Origin: Nocardia camponoti
GTDB lineage: Bacteria > Actinomycetota > Actinomycetes > Mycobacteriales > Mycobacteriaceae
Length of the DNA: 64,000 bases
Assembly (NCBI RefSeq): GCF_014646135.1
Contig: NZ_BMMW01000006.1
Span: forward strand, 1 to 64,000
Reading direction: 5' to 3'
Shown: positions 34,756 through 43,560 of the stretch, one piece after another
How positions within the stretch are numbered: position 1 is the first letter of the stretch
Layout of the letters: each line of letters opens with the position of its first letter
Position numbers and translations under genes: made by a program
Notes under the pieces: generated by a model
Databases searched by the model: none
What the model saw: only the letters and a program-made list of their open reading frames with translations
What the model was told of the DNA's origin: nothing

Positions 34756-35597
34756 ACCGCCCCGGCGAGGTGCTCGCGCACATTCGCGCGGCAGCGCCTT
34801 CGCTGTTGCCCGCTGAACGCAGCGTCGCGCAGGTGCTCATCGACCGGGCTGGCGGCGTCGTTGAGCTGTCGTCACAGCAGGTTGCCGACGCCGCTGGCGC
34901 TTCGCGCGCGACGGTGGTTCGCACGTGCCAAAGCTTGGGTTTCACCGGGTATCAGCAGGTCAGGATGTTGCTTGCGCGCGAGGACGCGCCCGCTGCTTCG
35001 CCGGTCGCCGACGGTCCGGCGGGCACTGTCCGCGCGGCGTTCGCGCATACGGCCGATTCAATGACAGCGATGACGGCGTTGCTTGACGACGCCGCGATCG
35101 AGGCGACGGTCACGGCGATCCTGGCTGCCGAAACGGTGTTGGTCGTCGGCAACGGCTTGTCGATCTCAGTCGCGACGTCGGTGGCGGCGCGTCTCCAAGC
35201 CCTCGGCTTGCGTGTTGTCGCGCCGATAGATGTGATGAGTCAACATATTTCGGCCCGCATGCTGCGCGAGGGCGACGTAGCGATCGTGGTCAGCGGTAGC
35301 GGCGCGACGACTCCCAGCTTGCGTGCGGCGGAACTGGCCGCGTCGGTAGGTGCGAAAGTGGTTGGCCTGACGTCCTTTTCGCGTTCCCCACTCACGGACG
35401 TCGCTGACGTGACGTTGGTGACCGGGATGGCCGAAATAACGTTCCGCGACGAGCTGACCGTGACAAGCCGAATCCCCCAGGTCATCCTGACCGAGGGGCT
35501 CGTCGCGGCGGTGGAGGTGGCCTTAGGCGACACCGCGGCGACTCAGCGCGCCGCGAATCTGGAAGTGATCGGCGAGTACCTGCGCGACGACGCGTAA
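34752..35597 (+). CDS. RpiR/MurR-family regulator with SIS domain
   Basis: A 281-residue transcription factor. The N-terminal RpiR-type helix-turn-helix reads VADAAGASRATVVRTCQSLGFTGYQQ. The C-terminal SIS domain (about residues 120-260) normally binds phosphosugars or sugar acids; its loop GNGLSISVAT and VVSGSGATT are the ligand sites. It is the last gene of the HAD-phnDCEE operon and translationally coupled to it, so it probably controls this transporter. An SIS ligand is unexpected for a plain phosphonate transporter and hints at a phosphorylated or sugar-linked phosphonate substrate. Confidence 0.9.
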   Translation: MNRPGEVLAHIRAAAPSLLPAERSVAQVLIDRAGGVVELSSQQVADAAGASRATVVRTCQSLGFTGYQQVRMLLAREDAPAASPVADGPAGTVRAAFAHTADSMTAMTALLDDAAIEATVTAILAAETVLVVGNGLSISVATSVAARLQALGLRVVAPIDVMSQHISARMLREGDVAIVVSGSGATTPSLRAAELAASVGAKVVGLTSFSRSPLTDVADVTLVTGMAEITFRDELTVTSRIPQVILTEGLVAAVEVALGDTAATQRAANLEVIGEYLRDDA

Positions 35598-35605
35598 GCG
35601 GCGGT

Positions 35606-36109
35606 TTACGCCAATGCCTCGATGCGAGCGGCCAATTCGGCACCCGTGAGGGGCTCGCGGGCGATGACCGCGATCGTGTCGTCGCCGGCGATCGTGCCAA
35701 CGATGTACGGCAGAGCCGCACGGTCGAGGGCGCTCGCCAAATAATGTGCGGCGCCCGGCGGCGTGCGCAGGACCGCGAGATTTCCACTCGCATCGGTCGA
35801 AACCAGCAGGTCGCCAAGCAGTTTCGCCAACCGTGTTGTGCCGCCCGTGACGCCACGCACCGGGCTGCCATCTTCCGGAACGATGTAGACGCCAGCGCCA
35901 CCGTCGGCCGCGCGGAGCTTCACCGCGCCGAGTTCATCGAGGTCACGCGACAGCGTCGCCTGCGTTGTCTCGATGCCTTCGGCGGCAAGCAGCGCCGCCA
36001 GTTCGGTCTGGCTACGCACCGAATGGGCGGCGAGCAGTTCGACGATGCGCGACTGGCGGCCCGCGCGCGTGCGCGCGATCATCGGCGCACCCTTCTCAGG
36101 TGCGCTCAT
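35606..36109 (-). CDS. argR: Arginine repressor
   Basis: A 167-residue arginine-dependent DNA-binding repressor. The N-terminal winged helix contains RSQTELAALLAAEGIETTQATLSRDLDELGAVK (cut here for clarity into the ArgR signature ATLSRDLDELG). The C-terminal domain has the arginine-binding GTIAGDDTIAVI motif. The ATG at 36109 (GAGAGCGACG upstream) is chosen over a TTG at 36166 inside argF. It is the last gene of argCJBDF-R and probably acts on the two ARG boxes in the window. Confidence 0.96.
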   Translation of the reverse strand: MSAPEKGAPMIARTRAGRQSRIVELLAAHSVRSQTELAALLAAEGIETTQATLSRDLDELGAVKLRAADGGAGVYIVPEDGSPVRGVTGGTTRLAKLLGDLLVSTDASGNLAVLRTPPGAAHYLASALDRAALPYIVGTIAGDDTIAVIAREPLTGAELAARIEALA

Positions 36110-36146
36110 GATCGTCGCTCTCGCGCGCGGGCGGCCAAAGGTGTTC

Positions 36147-37085
36147 TCACGCGGCAGCTTTCGCAAGCAACCAGACTAGCAGCGCCTTTTGCGCGTGCAA
36201 CCGGTTCTCGGCTTCGTCCCACACCACGCTGTGCGGGCCGTCGAGAACACCGTCGGTGACTTCCTCACCACGGTGCGCCGGAAGGCAATGCAGCACAAGC
36301 GATTCCGGGTTCGCCAAGCCAACGAGGTCCTCGTTGAGCTGGAACGGACGGAACGGGCCAACGCGATCGAGGCCGTCGTTTTCCTGACCCATCGACGTCC
36401 ACGTGTCCGTCACCAGCACGTCCGCGCCGGTTGCCCCGGCGACGGGATCGTTCGTCACAGTGACGGTCGCGCCCGTCTCGGCAGCACGCTTGGCGGCGGC
36501 TTCCATAATCCACGGCAGCGGCTCGAAACCGGCTGGGGCCGCGATGGTGACGTTGATCCCCGCCGTCACACCACCCAGCAGCAGCGAGTGCGCCATGTTG
36601 TTCGCACCGTCGCCGAAATAGGTGAGGTTGAGCCCGGCAAGCTCGCCCTTGCGTTCGGCGATCGTCTGCAAATCGGCGAGCACCTGGCACGGGTGGAACT
36701 CGTTCGACAGCGCGTTCACGACGGGAACCGTTGCGGTAGCCGACATTTCGTCAAGACGGGTCTGTTCGAAGGTGCGCCAGACGATCGCGTCGACGTACCG
36801 CGACAGCACCCGTCCGGTGTCACCGAGGGTTTCTTCGCGACCAAGCTGGGTGTCGCGCCCATCGACCACAACCGCGTGTCCGCCGAGCTGCGCGATGCCC
36901 AACTCAAACGAGAACCGCGTGCGGGTCGAGTTCTTCTCGAAGATCACCCCGACCCCGCGCGGCCCGGAAAGCGGCTGGTGGGCAAAGGGATTGGCTTTCA
37001 GCTCGGCGGCGATCGCGAGGATTTCCGCCTGCTCGGCCTGGGTGATGTCGTCGTCCCGGAGGAAGTGCCGCAGGGTGGTGCTCAC
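36147..37085 (-). CDS. argF: Ornithine carbamoyltransferase
   Basis: Makes citrulline from ornithine and carbamoyl phosphate. The 312-residue protein has the carbamoyl-phosphate motif STRTRFSFE, the ornithine loop region DVLVTDTWTSMGQE and the catalytic HCLPAHRGEEV. Its GTG start overlaps the argD stop by 4 nt. Confidence 0.98.
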   Translation of the reverse strand: MSTTLRHFLRDDDITQAEQAEILAIAAELKANPFAHQPLSGPRGVGVIFEKNSTRTRFSFELGIAQLGGHAVVVDGRDTQLGREETLGDTGRVLSRYVDAIVWRTFEQTRLDEMSATATVPVVNALSNEFHPCQVLADLQTIAERKGELAGLNLTYFGDGANNMAHSLLLGGVTAGINVTIAAPAGFEPLPWIMEAAAKRAAETGATVTVTNDPVAGATGADVLVTDTWTSMGQENDGLDRVGPFRPFQLNEDLVGLANPESLVLHCLPAHRGEEVTDGVLDGPHSVVWDEAENRLHAQKALLVWLLAKAAA

Positions 37086-38284
37086 TTGGTCGTTCCCTTC
37101 GCGTCGGCGACAGCCGCGTCCAAAATCTCGGGCAAGTCGGCGACGAAGTTGTCGGCCTGGGTTTCGGTGAGCACCAACGGTGGTGCCAACCGGATCACAT
37201 TGGGTTTAGCGGGGTTGACCAGGTAACCGGCTTCGCGCGCACGCAGGTCGACGTGTGCGGCGATGTCGTCGGTCAACACGATGCCGATCAGCAGGCCAGC
37301 GCCACGCACGTGGTCGACGGCCGGGTGTTGGAGCACCTCGATACCGTCAGCGATGCGCTTGCCGAGCGCGTCGACGTGCACGAGCAGGTCTTGCTCGTCG
37401 ATGGTCTTCAGCACGGCCAACGCCGCCGCCGCGCAGACCGGGTTGCCGCCGAAGGTCGTCCCATGCAGGCCCGGCGTGAGCAACTCAGCCGCCGGACCCT
37501 GCGCGAGCACGGCACCGATCGGCAGTCCGCCGCCTAGCCCCTTCGCGAGGGTGATCACGTCGGGCACGATGCCAGCGGCCTGATGCGCGTAGAAGTGCCC
37601 GGTGCGGCCGATGCCGGTCTGTACCTCGTCGAGAATCAGCAAAGCACCTGCGGCGGAAGTGATTTCGCGTGCGCGAGCCAGGTAGTCGAGCGGCGGAACA
37701 ACAACACCGCTCTCCCCCATGATCGGTTCGAGGAACACCGCCGCCGTATCCGAATCAACAACGGCGGCAAGGGCTTCCGCGTCACCGTACGGCACGTGAA
37801 CGACGCCGGCAGGCATCGGTTCGAACGGTGCCCGCTTGCTCGGCTGACCGGTGAGCGCGAGCGCGCCCATCGTGCGCCCGTGGAACGCCTCATCGGCAGC
37901 GACGATCTTGCTGCGCCCAGTGAGCCGCGCCATCTTGAACGCGGCCTCATTCGCCTCGGTGCCCGAGTTGCAGAAGAACGCGCGTCCCTCGCCGTCGCCG
38001 AAGTGCGCGAGCAGCTTTTCAGCCAACTCGATCACCGGCTCGGAGGCGTAAATGTTCGACACATGGCCCAGCGTGCCGAGCTGGTTGGTGACGGCTTCGA
38101 TGATCGCCGGGTGCGCGTGGCCCAGGCTGTTGACGGCGATGCCACCGAGGAAGTCGAGGTAGCGCTTGCCGTCGGCGTCATAGAGCACCGCGCCCGCACC
38201 GCGCGCCAACGCCACCGCGGGCGTCGCGTAGTTGTGCATCATCGCGGCTGACCAGCGCTGTTGCAGTCCGGCTACGTCACTCAT
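37082..38284 (-). CDS. argD: Acetylornithine aminotransferase
   Basis: A 400-residue class III PLP aminotransferase for N-acetylglutamate semialdehyde to N-acetylornithine. It contains FFCNSGTEANEAAFKMAR, LILDEVQTGIGRTG and the PLP lysine in TLAKGLGGGLPIGA. The gene overlaps argB upstream by 8 nt and argF downstream by 4 nt. Confidence 0.97.
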   Translation of the reverse strand: MSDVAGLQQRWSAAMMHNYATPAVALARGAGAVLYDADGKRYLDFLGGIAVNSLGHAHPAIIEAVTNQLGTLGHVSNIYASEPVIELAEKLLAHFGDGEGRAFFCNSGTEANEAAFKMARLTGRSKIVAADEAFHGRTMGALALTGQPSKRAPFEPMPAGVVHVPYGDAEALAAVVDSDTAAVFLEPIMGESGVVVPPLDYLARAREITSAAGALLILDEVQTGIGRTGHFYAHQAAGIVPDVITLAKGLGGGLPIGAVLAQGPAAELLTPGLHGTTFGGNPVCAAAALAVLKTIDEQDLLVHVDALGKRIADGIEVLQHPAVDHVRGAGLLIGIVLTDDIAAHVDLRAREAGYLVNPAKPNVIRLAPPLVLTETQADNFVADLPEILDAAVADAKGTTK

Positions 38285-39158
38285 GAGCAGTCACCATCGT
38301 TCCGATTCCTTCACCGGTGAAAAGTTCGAGCAGGACCGCGTGCGGCACCCGTCCGTCGATCACATGCGCGCTCGGTACCCCATTGGTGACCGCGCGCAAG
38401 CAGGCTTCCATCTTGGGCACCATGCCCGCGTCGAGGCTTGGCAGCAACGTCGCGAGCGCGTCGGCGTCGATGCGGCTGGTCAGCGAACTGCGGTCGGGCC
38501 AGTTCGTGTACAGCCCTTCGACATCGGTGAGCACGACCAGCTTTTCCGCGCCGATGCCTTCGGCGAGCGCGGCGGCGGCGGTGTCGGCGTTGATGTTGTG
38601 GACGACCCCGTCGGCGTCGGGAGCGATGGTCGACACCACCGGAATGCGCCCCGCGCCAATGAGATCCAACACCGCGCTCGGGTTCACCTCCGTGACATCG
38701 CCGACGAGGCCGATGTCAGTTGGCTCGCCGTCGACGGTGACCGTGCGACGCGTCGCGGTGAACAGGTGCGCGTCTTCGCCGGAAATCCCAACCGCGTACG
38801 GGCCGTGCGCGTTAATGAGCCCAACCAGTTCGCGCCCGACCTGGCCGAAGAGCACCATCCGAACCACGTCCATGACCTCGGGCGTCGTGACCCGGAAGCC
38901 ACCGCGAAACTCGCCCTGCATGCCGAGCCGCTTGAGCATCGCGTTGATCTGCGGGCCACCGCCATGCACGACAACCGGATGCACACCGACGGTCCGCAAA
39001 AACGCCATGTCGGCGGCGAACGCGGCCTTGAGTTCGTCGTCGATCATCGCGTTGCCGCCGTATTTGATGACGACGATCTTGTCGTGGAACTTCTGCAGCC
39101 ACGGCAGCGCGTCGGCGAGGATGTGCGCCTTGTCCAGCGCGGAGAGCGCGGCGGTCAT
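38277..39158 (-). CDS. argB: Acetylglutamate kinase
   Basis: Phosphorylates N-acetylglutamate. The 293-residue amino-acid kinase shows IVVIKYGGNAM near residue 30, PVVVHGGGPQIN and LVGDVTEVNPSAV. The C-terminal part with the KMEACLRAV motif is the arginine-sensitive type's usual region. It overlaps argJ upstream by 4 nt and argD downstream by 8 nt. Confidence 0.98.
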   Translation of the reverse strand: MTAALSALDKAHILADALPWLQKFHDKIVVIKYGGNAMIDDELKAAFAADMAFLRTVGVHPVVVHGGGPQINAMLKRLGMQGEFRGGFRVTTPEVMDVVRMVLFGQVGRELVGLINAHGPYAVGISGEDAHLFTATRRTVTVDGEPTDIGLVGDVTEVNPSAVLDLIGAGRIPVVSTIAPDADGVVHNINADTAAAALAEGIGAEKLVVLTDVEGLYTNWPDRSSLTSRIDADALATLLPSLDAGMVPKMEACLRAVTNGVPSAHVIDGRVPHAVLLELFTGEGIGTMVTAHE

Positions 39159-40354
39159 GAGCTGTACGCCGAGTTCTCTTCGACGTAAGCGTGCGACAGG
39201 TCGGTCGTCCGCACCATCGCGGTGCCGTCGCCCACATTGAGTTCGATGAGCACGTTGATGTCTTCGCCCGACAGGTCAACCTCGCGTGCGCCGGGCGCGC
39301 CAACGCAGTCGACGCAGACCGGATTTCCGTTGAACGACACGGCAATTCGATTCGGGTCAAGCTTCACCGGCGCGATCCCGACAGCGGCGAGCACGCGACC
39401 CCAGTTCGGATCGGAGCCGAACAGCGCGGTCTTGACGAGGCTGTCCCGCGCGACCGCACGCGCGACGATCAACGCTTCCTCCTCGGAAGCCGCGCCTTCG
39501 ACGGTGATCTGCACGCGTTTGGTGACGCCCTCGGCGTCGGCCATGAGCTGGGCGGCGAGGTCGTCGCAGGCGGCGAAAACGGCGGCGTCGAGTTCTTCTT
39601 GCGAAGGGGCGATGCCGCTCGCGCCGTTGCCGAGCAGGATCACGGTGTCGTTGGTCGAGCACGATCCGTCGACATCGAGGCGGTCGAAGGTGTATTTCGT
39701 CGCCTTGCGCAGTGCCTGGTCGAGCTGGTCGGGCGTCGCGATCGCGTCGGTGGTGAGCACGACGAGCATCGTCGCGAGCGAAGGCGCGAGCATGCCAGCG
39801 CCCTTGGCCATGCCGCCGACATTCCACTTGTTCTCGTGGTGAACGGCGGTTTCCTTCGGCACGGTGTCGGTGGTCATGATCGCGCGCGCGGCGTCGGCAC
39901 CGCCGGAGATCCCGCCGCCCATCTCATGAACGAGTTCGGTGATCGCGGGGATGAGCTTGTCCATCGGGAGCCGGTCGCCGATGAGGCCGGTCGAGCAGAC
40001 GAGCACCTCGCCCGCGCCGGTCTCGGTGCCCCAATTGCTCAGTACCGCAGCAACTTCCTCGGCCGTGCGGTGGGTATCTTGGAAGCCGAGCGGGCCCGTA
40101 CACGCGTTCGCGCCACCGGAGTTGAGGACAACGGCGCGCACCTGACCGGACTTGATCACCTGCTGCGACCACAAGACGGGCGCTGCCTTGACCTGGTTGC
40201 TCGTGAAGACGGCGGCCGCCGAGTATTCGGGGCCCTCGTTGAGGACAAGCGCGAGGTCGGGTTTGCCGCTGGCTTTGATGCCCGCCGCGATACCGGCAGC
40301 GCGGAACCCAAGCGGCGCGGTGACACCCTGGTTCTTGACGATTTTGCTGGTCAC
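39155..40354 (-). CDS. argJ: Glutamate N-acetyltransferase / ornithine acetyltransferase
   Basis: A 399-residue bifunctional enzyme that recycles the acetyl group from N-acetylornithine to glutamate. It is self-cleaved before the nucleophilic Thr in LATMLVVLTTDA, preceded by GMAKGAGMLAPS. Other hallmarks are LNSGGANACTG and LFGSDPNWGR. The gene overlaps argC and argB by 4 nt each, so argCJB are tightly coupled. Confidence 0.98.
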   Translation of the reverse strand: MTSKIVKNQGVTAPLGFRAAGIAAGIKASGKPDLALVLNEGPEYSAAAVFTSNQVKAAPVLWSQQVIKSGQVRAVVLNSGGANACTGPLGFQDTHRTAEEVAAVLSNWGTETGAGEVLVCSTGLIGDRLPMDKLIPAITELVHEMGGGISGGADAARAIMTTDTVPKETAVHHENKWNVGGMAKGAGMLAPSLATMLVVLTTDAIATPDQLDQALRKATKYTFDRLDVDGSCSTNDTVILLGNGASGIAPSQEELDAAVFAACDDLAAQLMADAEGVTKRVQITVEGAASEEEALIVARAVARDSLVKTALFGSDPNWGRVLAAVGIAPVKLDPNRIAVSFNGNPVCVDCVGAPGAREVDLSGEDINVLIELNVGDGTAMVRTTDLSHAYVEENSAYSS

Positions 40355-41409
40355 GGTGCGACTCCTACGGTGGAAAGTCCGGCGGTTTCGTCGAAACCGA
40401 CGGCGAGATTCATGGACTGGACGGCCGCGCCAGCGGTGCCCTTGGTGAGGTTGTCGATCGCGCCAACCACGATGAGCAGGCCAGCGTCTTCGTCAACGGC
40501 CACCTGCAGCGTGCAGGCGTTGGACCCGAGCACCGAAGCAGTTTGTGGCAGTTGACCTTCGGGGAGCAGGTGGATGAAAGGTTCATCGGCGTAAGCCTTT
40601 TCGTACACCGCGCGCGCTTGGGCGCCGTCGACCTTCACCGGTGCGGTGCAGGTGGCGAGAATGCCACGCGACATCGGCGCGAGCACCGGCGTGAAGGACA
40701 CCGAAACGTCAACGCCGCCAGCGGCTTTCAAGTTCTGGATCATCTCCGGGGTGTGCCGGTGCGCGCCCGCGATGTTGTAGGCGCGGGCGTTACCCATGAC
40801 TTCCGAACCCAGCAGCGACGTGTCGAGCTTGCGGCCCGCACCCGAAGTACCGCTGACCGCGACGACGGTGACGGTGGGTTCGATGATGCCCGCCGCGATG
40901 GCAGGGGCGAGCGCGAGGCTGGCGACAGTCGGGTAGCAGCCGGGCACCGCGATGCGCCGCGCGCCGACGAGCTGGTCGCGTCCGCCGGGCAATTCGGGCA
41001 GACCGTACGGCCACGAGCCGGCGTGCTCGCTGCCGTAGTACTTCGTCCACGCGTCGGGGTCGGTGAGCCGGAAGTCGGCACCGCAGTCGATGACGACGGT
41101 GTCGTCGGGCAGGGCGGCGGCGATGGCGGCCGACTGGCCATGCGGGAGGCCGAGGAAGACGATGTCGTGGCCAGCGAGGGTTTCGGGGGTGGTCGGTTCG
41201 AGGATGCGATCGGCCAGCGGCAGCAGGTGCGGCTGGAGGGTGCCGAGCGCGGTGCCCGCGTTAGATCCGCCGGTCAGCGCCCCGATGTCGAGGCGCCCAG
41301 CGCGGTACTCCGGGTGTCCAAGCAGCAGTCGCAACACTTCGCCGCCCGCGTACCCACTCGCACCAGCGACCGCCACCCGCAACACGGGCGCTCCAGACGA
41401 ATCAACCAT
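40351..41409 (-). CDS. argC: N-acetyl-gamma-glutamyl-phosphate reductase
   Basis: A reductase of about 352 residues that makes N-acetylglutamate semialdehyde. It has the NADP loop VAGASGYAGGEVLRLL, the catalytic Cys in AVPGCYPTVAS and VSGTSGAGRKL. The ATG at 41409 is chosen; a GTG at 41424 lies inside the ARG box. There is no ribosome-binding site before the ATG, and the CATAAT of the promoter ends 6 nt upstream, which suggests a leaderless transcript. It is the first gene of the arg operon. Confidence 0.97.
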   Translation of the reverse strand: MVDSSGAPVLRVAVAGASGYAGGEVLRLLLGHPEYRAGRLDIGALTGGSNAGTALGTLQPHLLPLADRILEPTTPETLAGHDIVFLGLPHGQSAAIAAALPDDTVVIDCGADFRLTDPDAWTKYYGSEHAGSWPYGLPELPGGRDQLVGARRIAVPGCYPTVASLALAPAIAAGIIEPTVTVVAVSGTSGAGRKLDTSLLGSEVMGNARAYNIAGAHRHTPEMIQNLKAAGGVDVSVSFTPVLAPMSRGILATCTAPVKVDGAQARAVYEKAYADEPFIHLLPEGQLPQTASVLGSNACTLQVAVDEDAGLLIVVGAIDNLTKGTAGAAVQSMNLAVGFDETAGLSTVGVAP

Positions 41410-41415
41410 GTGAGT

Positions 41416-41441
41416 ATTATGCACGACTATGCAAGCTCATT
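41416..41441 (-). promoter_or_regulatory. ARG box and promoter of argCJBDF-argR
   Basis: On the minus strand it reads AATGA-N2-TTGCA-N5-GTGCATAAT, with the same 26-nt spacing as the argH box at 26039-26064. CATAAT (41421-41416) acts as the likely -10 box, so bound ArgR would cover the promoter. Confidence 0.75.
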
Positions 41442-42655
41442 CATGAAGTGGTGCCGATCAGGCGCGCTGCCAGCGGGAACAGCAGCACGGTCGTCGCGCC
41501 CGCCGCTACGAGCAGGGAGGCGAGCTGGTCGGTGATGAGGTGTGCGGATGTCGCCACCTCGGTCACGGCCACGATGATCGGCAGACCGGTCGCGGAGTAG
41601 AACGCCAATTCGACGCGTTCGCGTGGTGTTTGCAGGTTGTCGCCGTGCGGGACCAACCATTCGCTGAGGAACACCGGGATGCCGCGCGCGACGGCGATCG
41701 TCGCGACGAACAACAGCCATTTGCCGGGTTCCTCGGTCACGGCGTGAAGATCGATACCCATCCCGGAGACCACGAAAAAGACCGGGATGAGCAGGCCGTA
41801 TCCCATCGACTCAAGCGATTCTTGCACCGACGGCATCCCTGCGACGACGAACTGGCGCAAAATCATGCCCGCCGCAAACGCGCCAAGAACGAGGTCGAGG
41901 TCGAATTCTTGGGCAAGCGCCATCAGGACAAGCAGCAGCATGACGACGACGCGCACCGGGAACTGTGACGCACCGCCACTGAGCCCGCTGAGCGCGCTGA
42001 CGAGGCGGGGAAACCGGTCAAGCAGCCGAACGGGGACAAACCCGATAACGACGACAGCGGCGATGAACATGACAACGACCGCGATCGCGGAGCCGGGGCT
42101 TTTGCTCGACAGCAGCACCGATATCGCGACGACCGGCCCCAGCTCGCCGACCGCGCCGTTGCGCATGACCGCTTTGCCGAGTTGGGTGTTGAGGATGCCC
42201 GCTTGGGTGATGATCGGGAGCAGGGTGCCGAGCGCGGTCGAGGTCAACGCGATCGCGATGGCGATGCGCGACTCGACACCGCGCGTAGCGACGAGCGAAA
42301 CGAGGGCGAACGCGAAAACCAGGCAGATGATCCACGTCTCCCATGCGACGCGACCCGCCTTACCGCGAACGAGCTTGGGGTCGAGTTCGAAACCGGCGAG
42401 CAAGAACAACATGGCGAGCCCTAGTTGGCTAACCAACTCAACACCACCGGTCGAGGCCGCGAAGTCGGCCATATACGGCCCGATCAGGGCCCCCGCCCCA
42501 AGCAGGACGACGACACCAGGCAGATACCCGCGCAGCATCTTCGAGACCAGTGGTGCCGCGACGGCGATTACCGCGATCCACAGGAGCGACACGATCGGCG
42601 AGTGGGACTGACCCGTTGGTTCAGCTGCTTGAACCGCGTGCGCGAGCAGATTCAT
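41441..42655 (-). CDS. CPA2-family cation/proton antiporter (KefB-like membrane domain)
   Basis: A protein of about 404 residues with 12-13 hydrophobic helices of the Na+/H+ exchanger fold. The GMIL and LGAFAAGMILRQ segments and ALTSTALGTLLP correspond to the crossed helices of CPA2 transporters. There is no C-terminal RCK/TrkA-N domain, so it is the membrane part only. It would exchange Na+ or K+ for protons. The ATG at 42655 or the one at 42664 can start it. Its stop touches the edge of the argC ARG box. Confidence 0.88.
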   Translation of the reverse strand: MNLLAHAVQAAEPTGQSHSPIVSLLWIAVIAVAAPLVSKMLRGYLPGVVVLLGAGALIGPYMADFAASTGGVELVSQLGLAMLFLLAGFELDPKLVRGKAGRVAWETWIICLVFAFALVSLVATRGVESRIAIAIALTSTALGTLLPIITQAGILNTQLGKAVMRNGAVGELGPVVAISVLLSSKSPGSAIAVVVMFIAAVVVIGFVPVRLLDRFPRLVSALSGLSGGASQFPVRVVVMLLLVLMALAQEFDLDLVLGAFAAGMILRQFVVAGMPSVQESLESMGYGLLIPVFFVVSGMGIDLHAVTEEPGKWLLFVATIAVARGIPVFLSEWLVPHGDNLQTPRERVELAFYSATGLPIIVAVTEVATSAHLITDQLASLLVAAGATTVLLFPLAARLIGTTS

Positions 42656-42684
42656 GCAGGTCATCGTGGCACGCCGAAACGTAA

Positions 42685-42728
42685 AAGCGATGGAACTGGC
42701 GGTCTGCGGTCCGCCAACTCCATCGCTT
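42685..42728 (-). terminator. Terminator after vapBC
   Basis: An 18-nt-arm hairpin (42685-42702 with 42711-42728, a small internal mismatch) is followed by TTTTAC on the minus strand. It lies about 47 nt after the vapC stop. Confidence 0.7.
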
Positions 42729-42775
42729 CAGTCAGTCTACGTGTTCTTGCCGCCACCAACCTTTTTCGTGACGCC

Positions 42776-43204
42776 TCAAGAATCGACGTGGTCCCAGGGA
42801 TTGATCACCGGAACGTCCATCGGCACGAAGTCTTTGACGTTGCGCGTGACCACCGACATCCCGTGCTCACTCGCCGTCGCGGCGATCATCGCGTCGCGCT
42901 CAGGTCGGGGATCTGGAACGTGGAGCCGGGCAGCCCGACGACCGACTGCCATATCAAGCGCTAAGACGCGGCCAGCGAAGGCGTCAAGCACTTCACTTTC
43001 GAGCCAACTGCGTAACCGAGCGCCCTGCGCGGGATCGCGACGCTCAACTCGACAAATGCCGAGCTCGACCTCCATCACCGTGATCGTGCTCAGGTACAGG
43101 TCTGACGGGCGATGGCGCGCCGTCCACGCGCGAACCGCAGGCGAAGCTGATCGCGGCGATTTACGCAATTCACTCAACACATTGGTGTCGAGCAGGAAGC
43201 TCAC
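42776..43204 (-). CDS. vapC: VapC-type PIN-domain toxin
   Basis: A 142-residue ribonuclease toxin. The four acidic PIN positions are visible: Asp6 in LLDTNVL, a Glu in TVMEVELG (45 or 47), Asp104 in ERDAMIAATA and Asp125 in TRNVKDF. VapC toxins cut tRNA or rRNA when released from their antitoxin. It overlaps the antitoxin gene by 4 nt. Confidence 0.95.
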   Translation of the reverse strand: MSFLLDTNVLSELRKSPRSASPAVRAWTARHRPSDLYLSTITVMEVELGICRVERRDPAQGARLRSWLESEVLDAFAGRVLALDMAVGRRAARLHVPDPRPERDAMIAATASEHGMSVVTRNVKDFVPMDVPVINPWDHVDS

Positions 43205-43443
43205 AGGTCCACGTCCTTGAGCGTGACATCGAGCGTCGCTGGCTCGAATTCGATGTCGTCATCATCCATGCTCAACCGGGCGACCAGGTCTCGACTGTCT
43301 GCTTTCAGCCGTCGATAGTCGGCGATCGAGAGCAGCACGAACGCTTCGTCGCCTCTATCGGTGATCACGACGGGACCTTGCTCAGCAGCCCGCTTGGCCG
43401 CACTCACATCGTGATTGAACTCCCGAGCACTCATCGACGTCAT
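43201..43443 (-). CDS. vapB: Phd/YefM-type antitoxin of the VapC module
   Basis: An 80-residue antitoxin. The N-terminal Phd fold (SAREFNHDVSAAKRAAEQGPVVITDRG) binds DNA and dimerises. The acidic C-terminus (MDDDDIEFEPATLDVTL) should wrap the toxin. The ATG at 43443 has AGGGGAG upstream. A perfect palindrome 15 nt before the start is the expected autoregulatory operator. Confidence 0.93.
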   Translation of the reverse strand: MTSMSAREFNHDVSAAKRAAEQGPVVITDRGDEAFVLLSIADYRRLKADSRDLVARLSMDDDDIEFEPATLDVTLKDVDL

Positions 43444-43457
43444 CGCACCACTCCCCT

Positions 43458-43475
43458 TGTAGGTATGTACCTACA
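43458..43475. promoter_or_regulatory. vapBC operator palindrome
   Basis: TGTAGGTA and TACCTACA form perfect 8-bp arms around TG, immediately upstream of the antitoxin gene. This fits autorepression by the toxin-antitoxin complex. Confidence 0.75.
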
Positions 43476-43560
43476 TTACCTGCACCGCATTACCGCGGCA
43501 AGGTCGATGAAACGCGCAAGCGGGGCGAACCAGAGTCCGCCCCGCTTGCGCACGTTTCAC

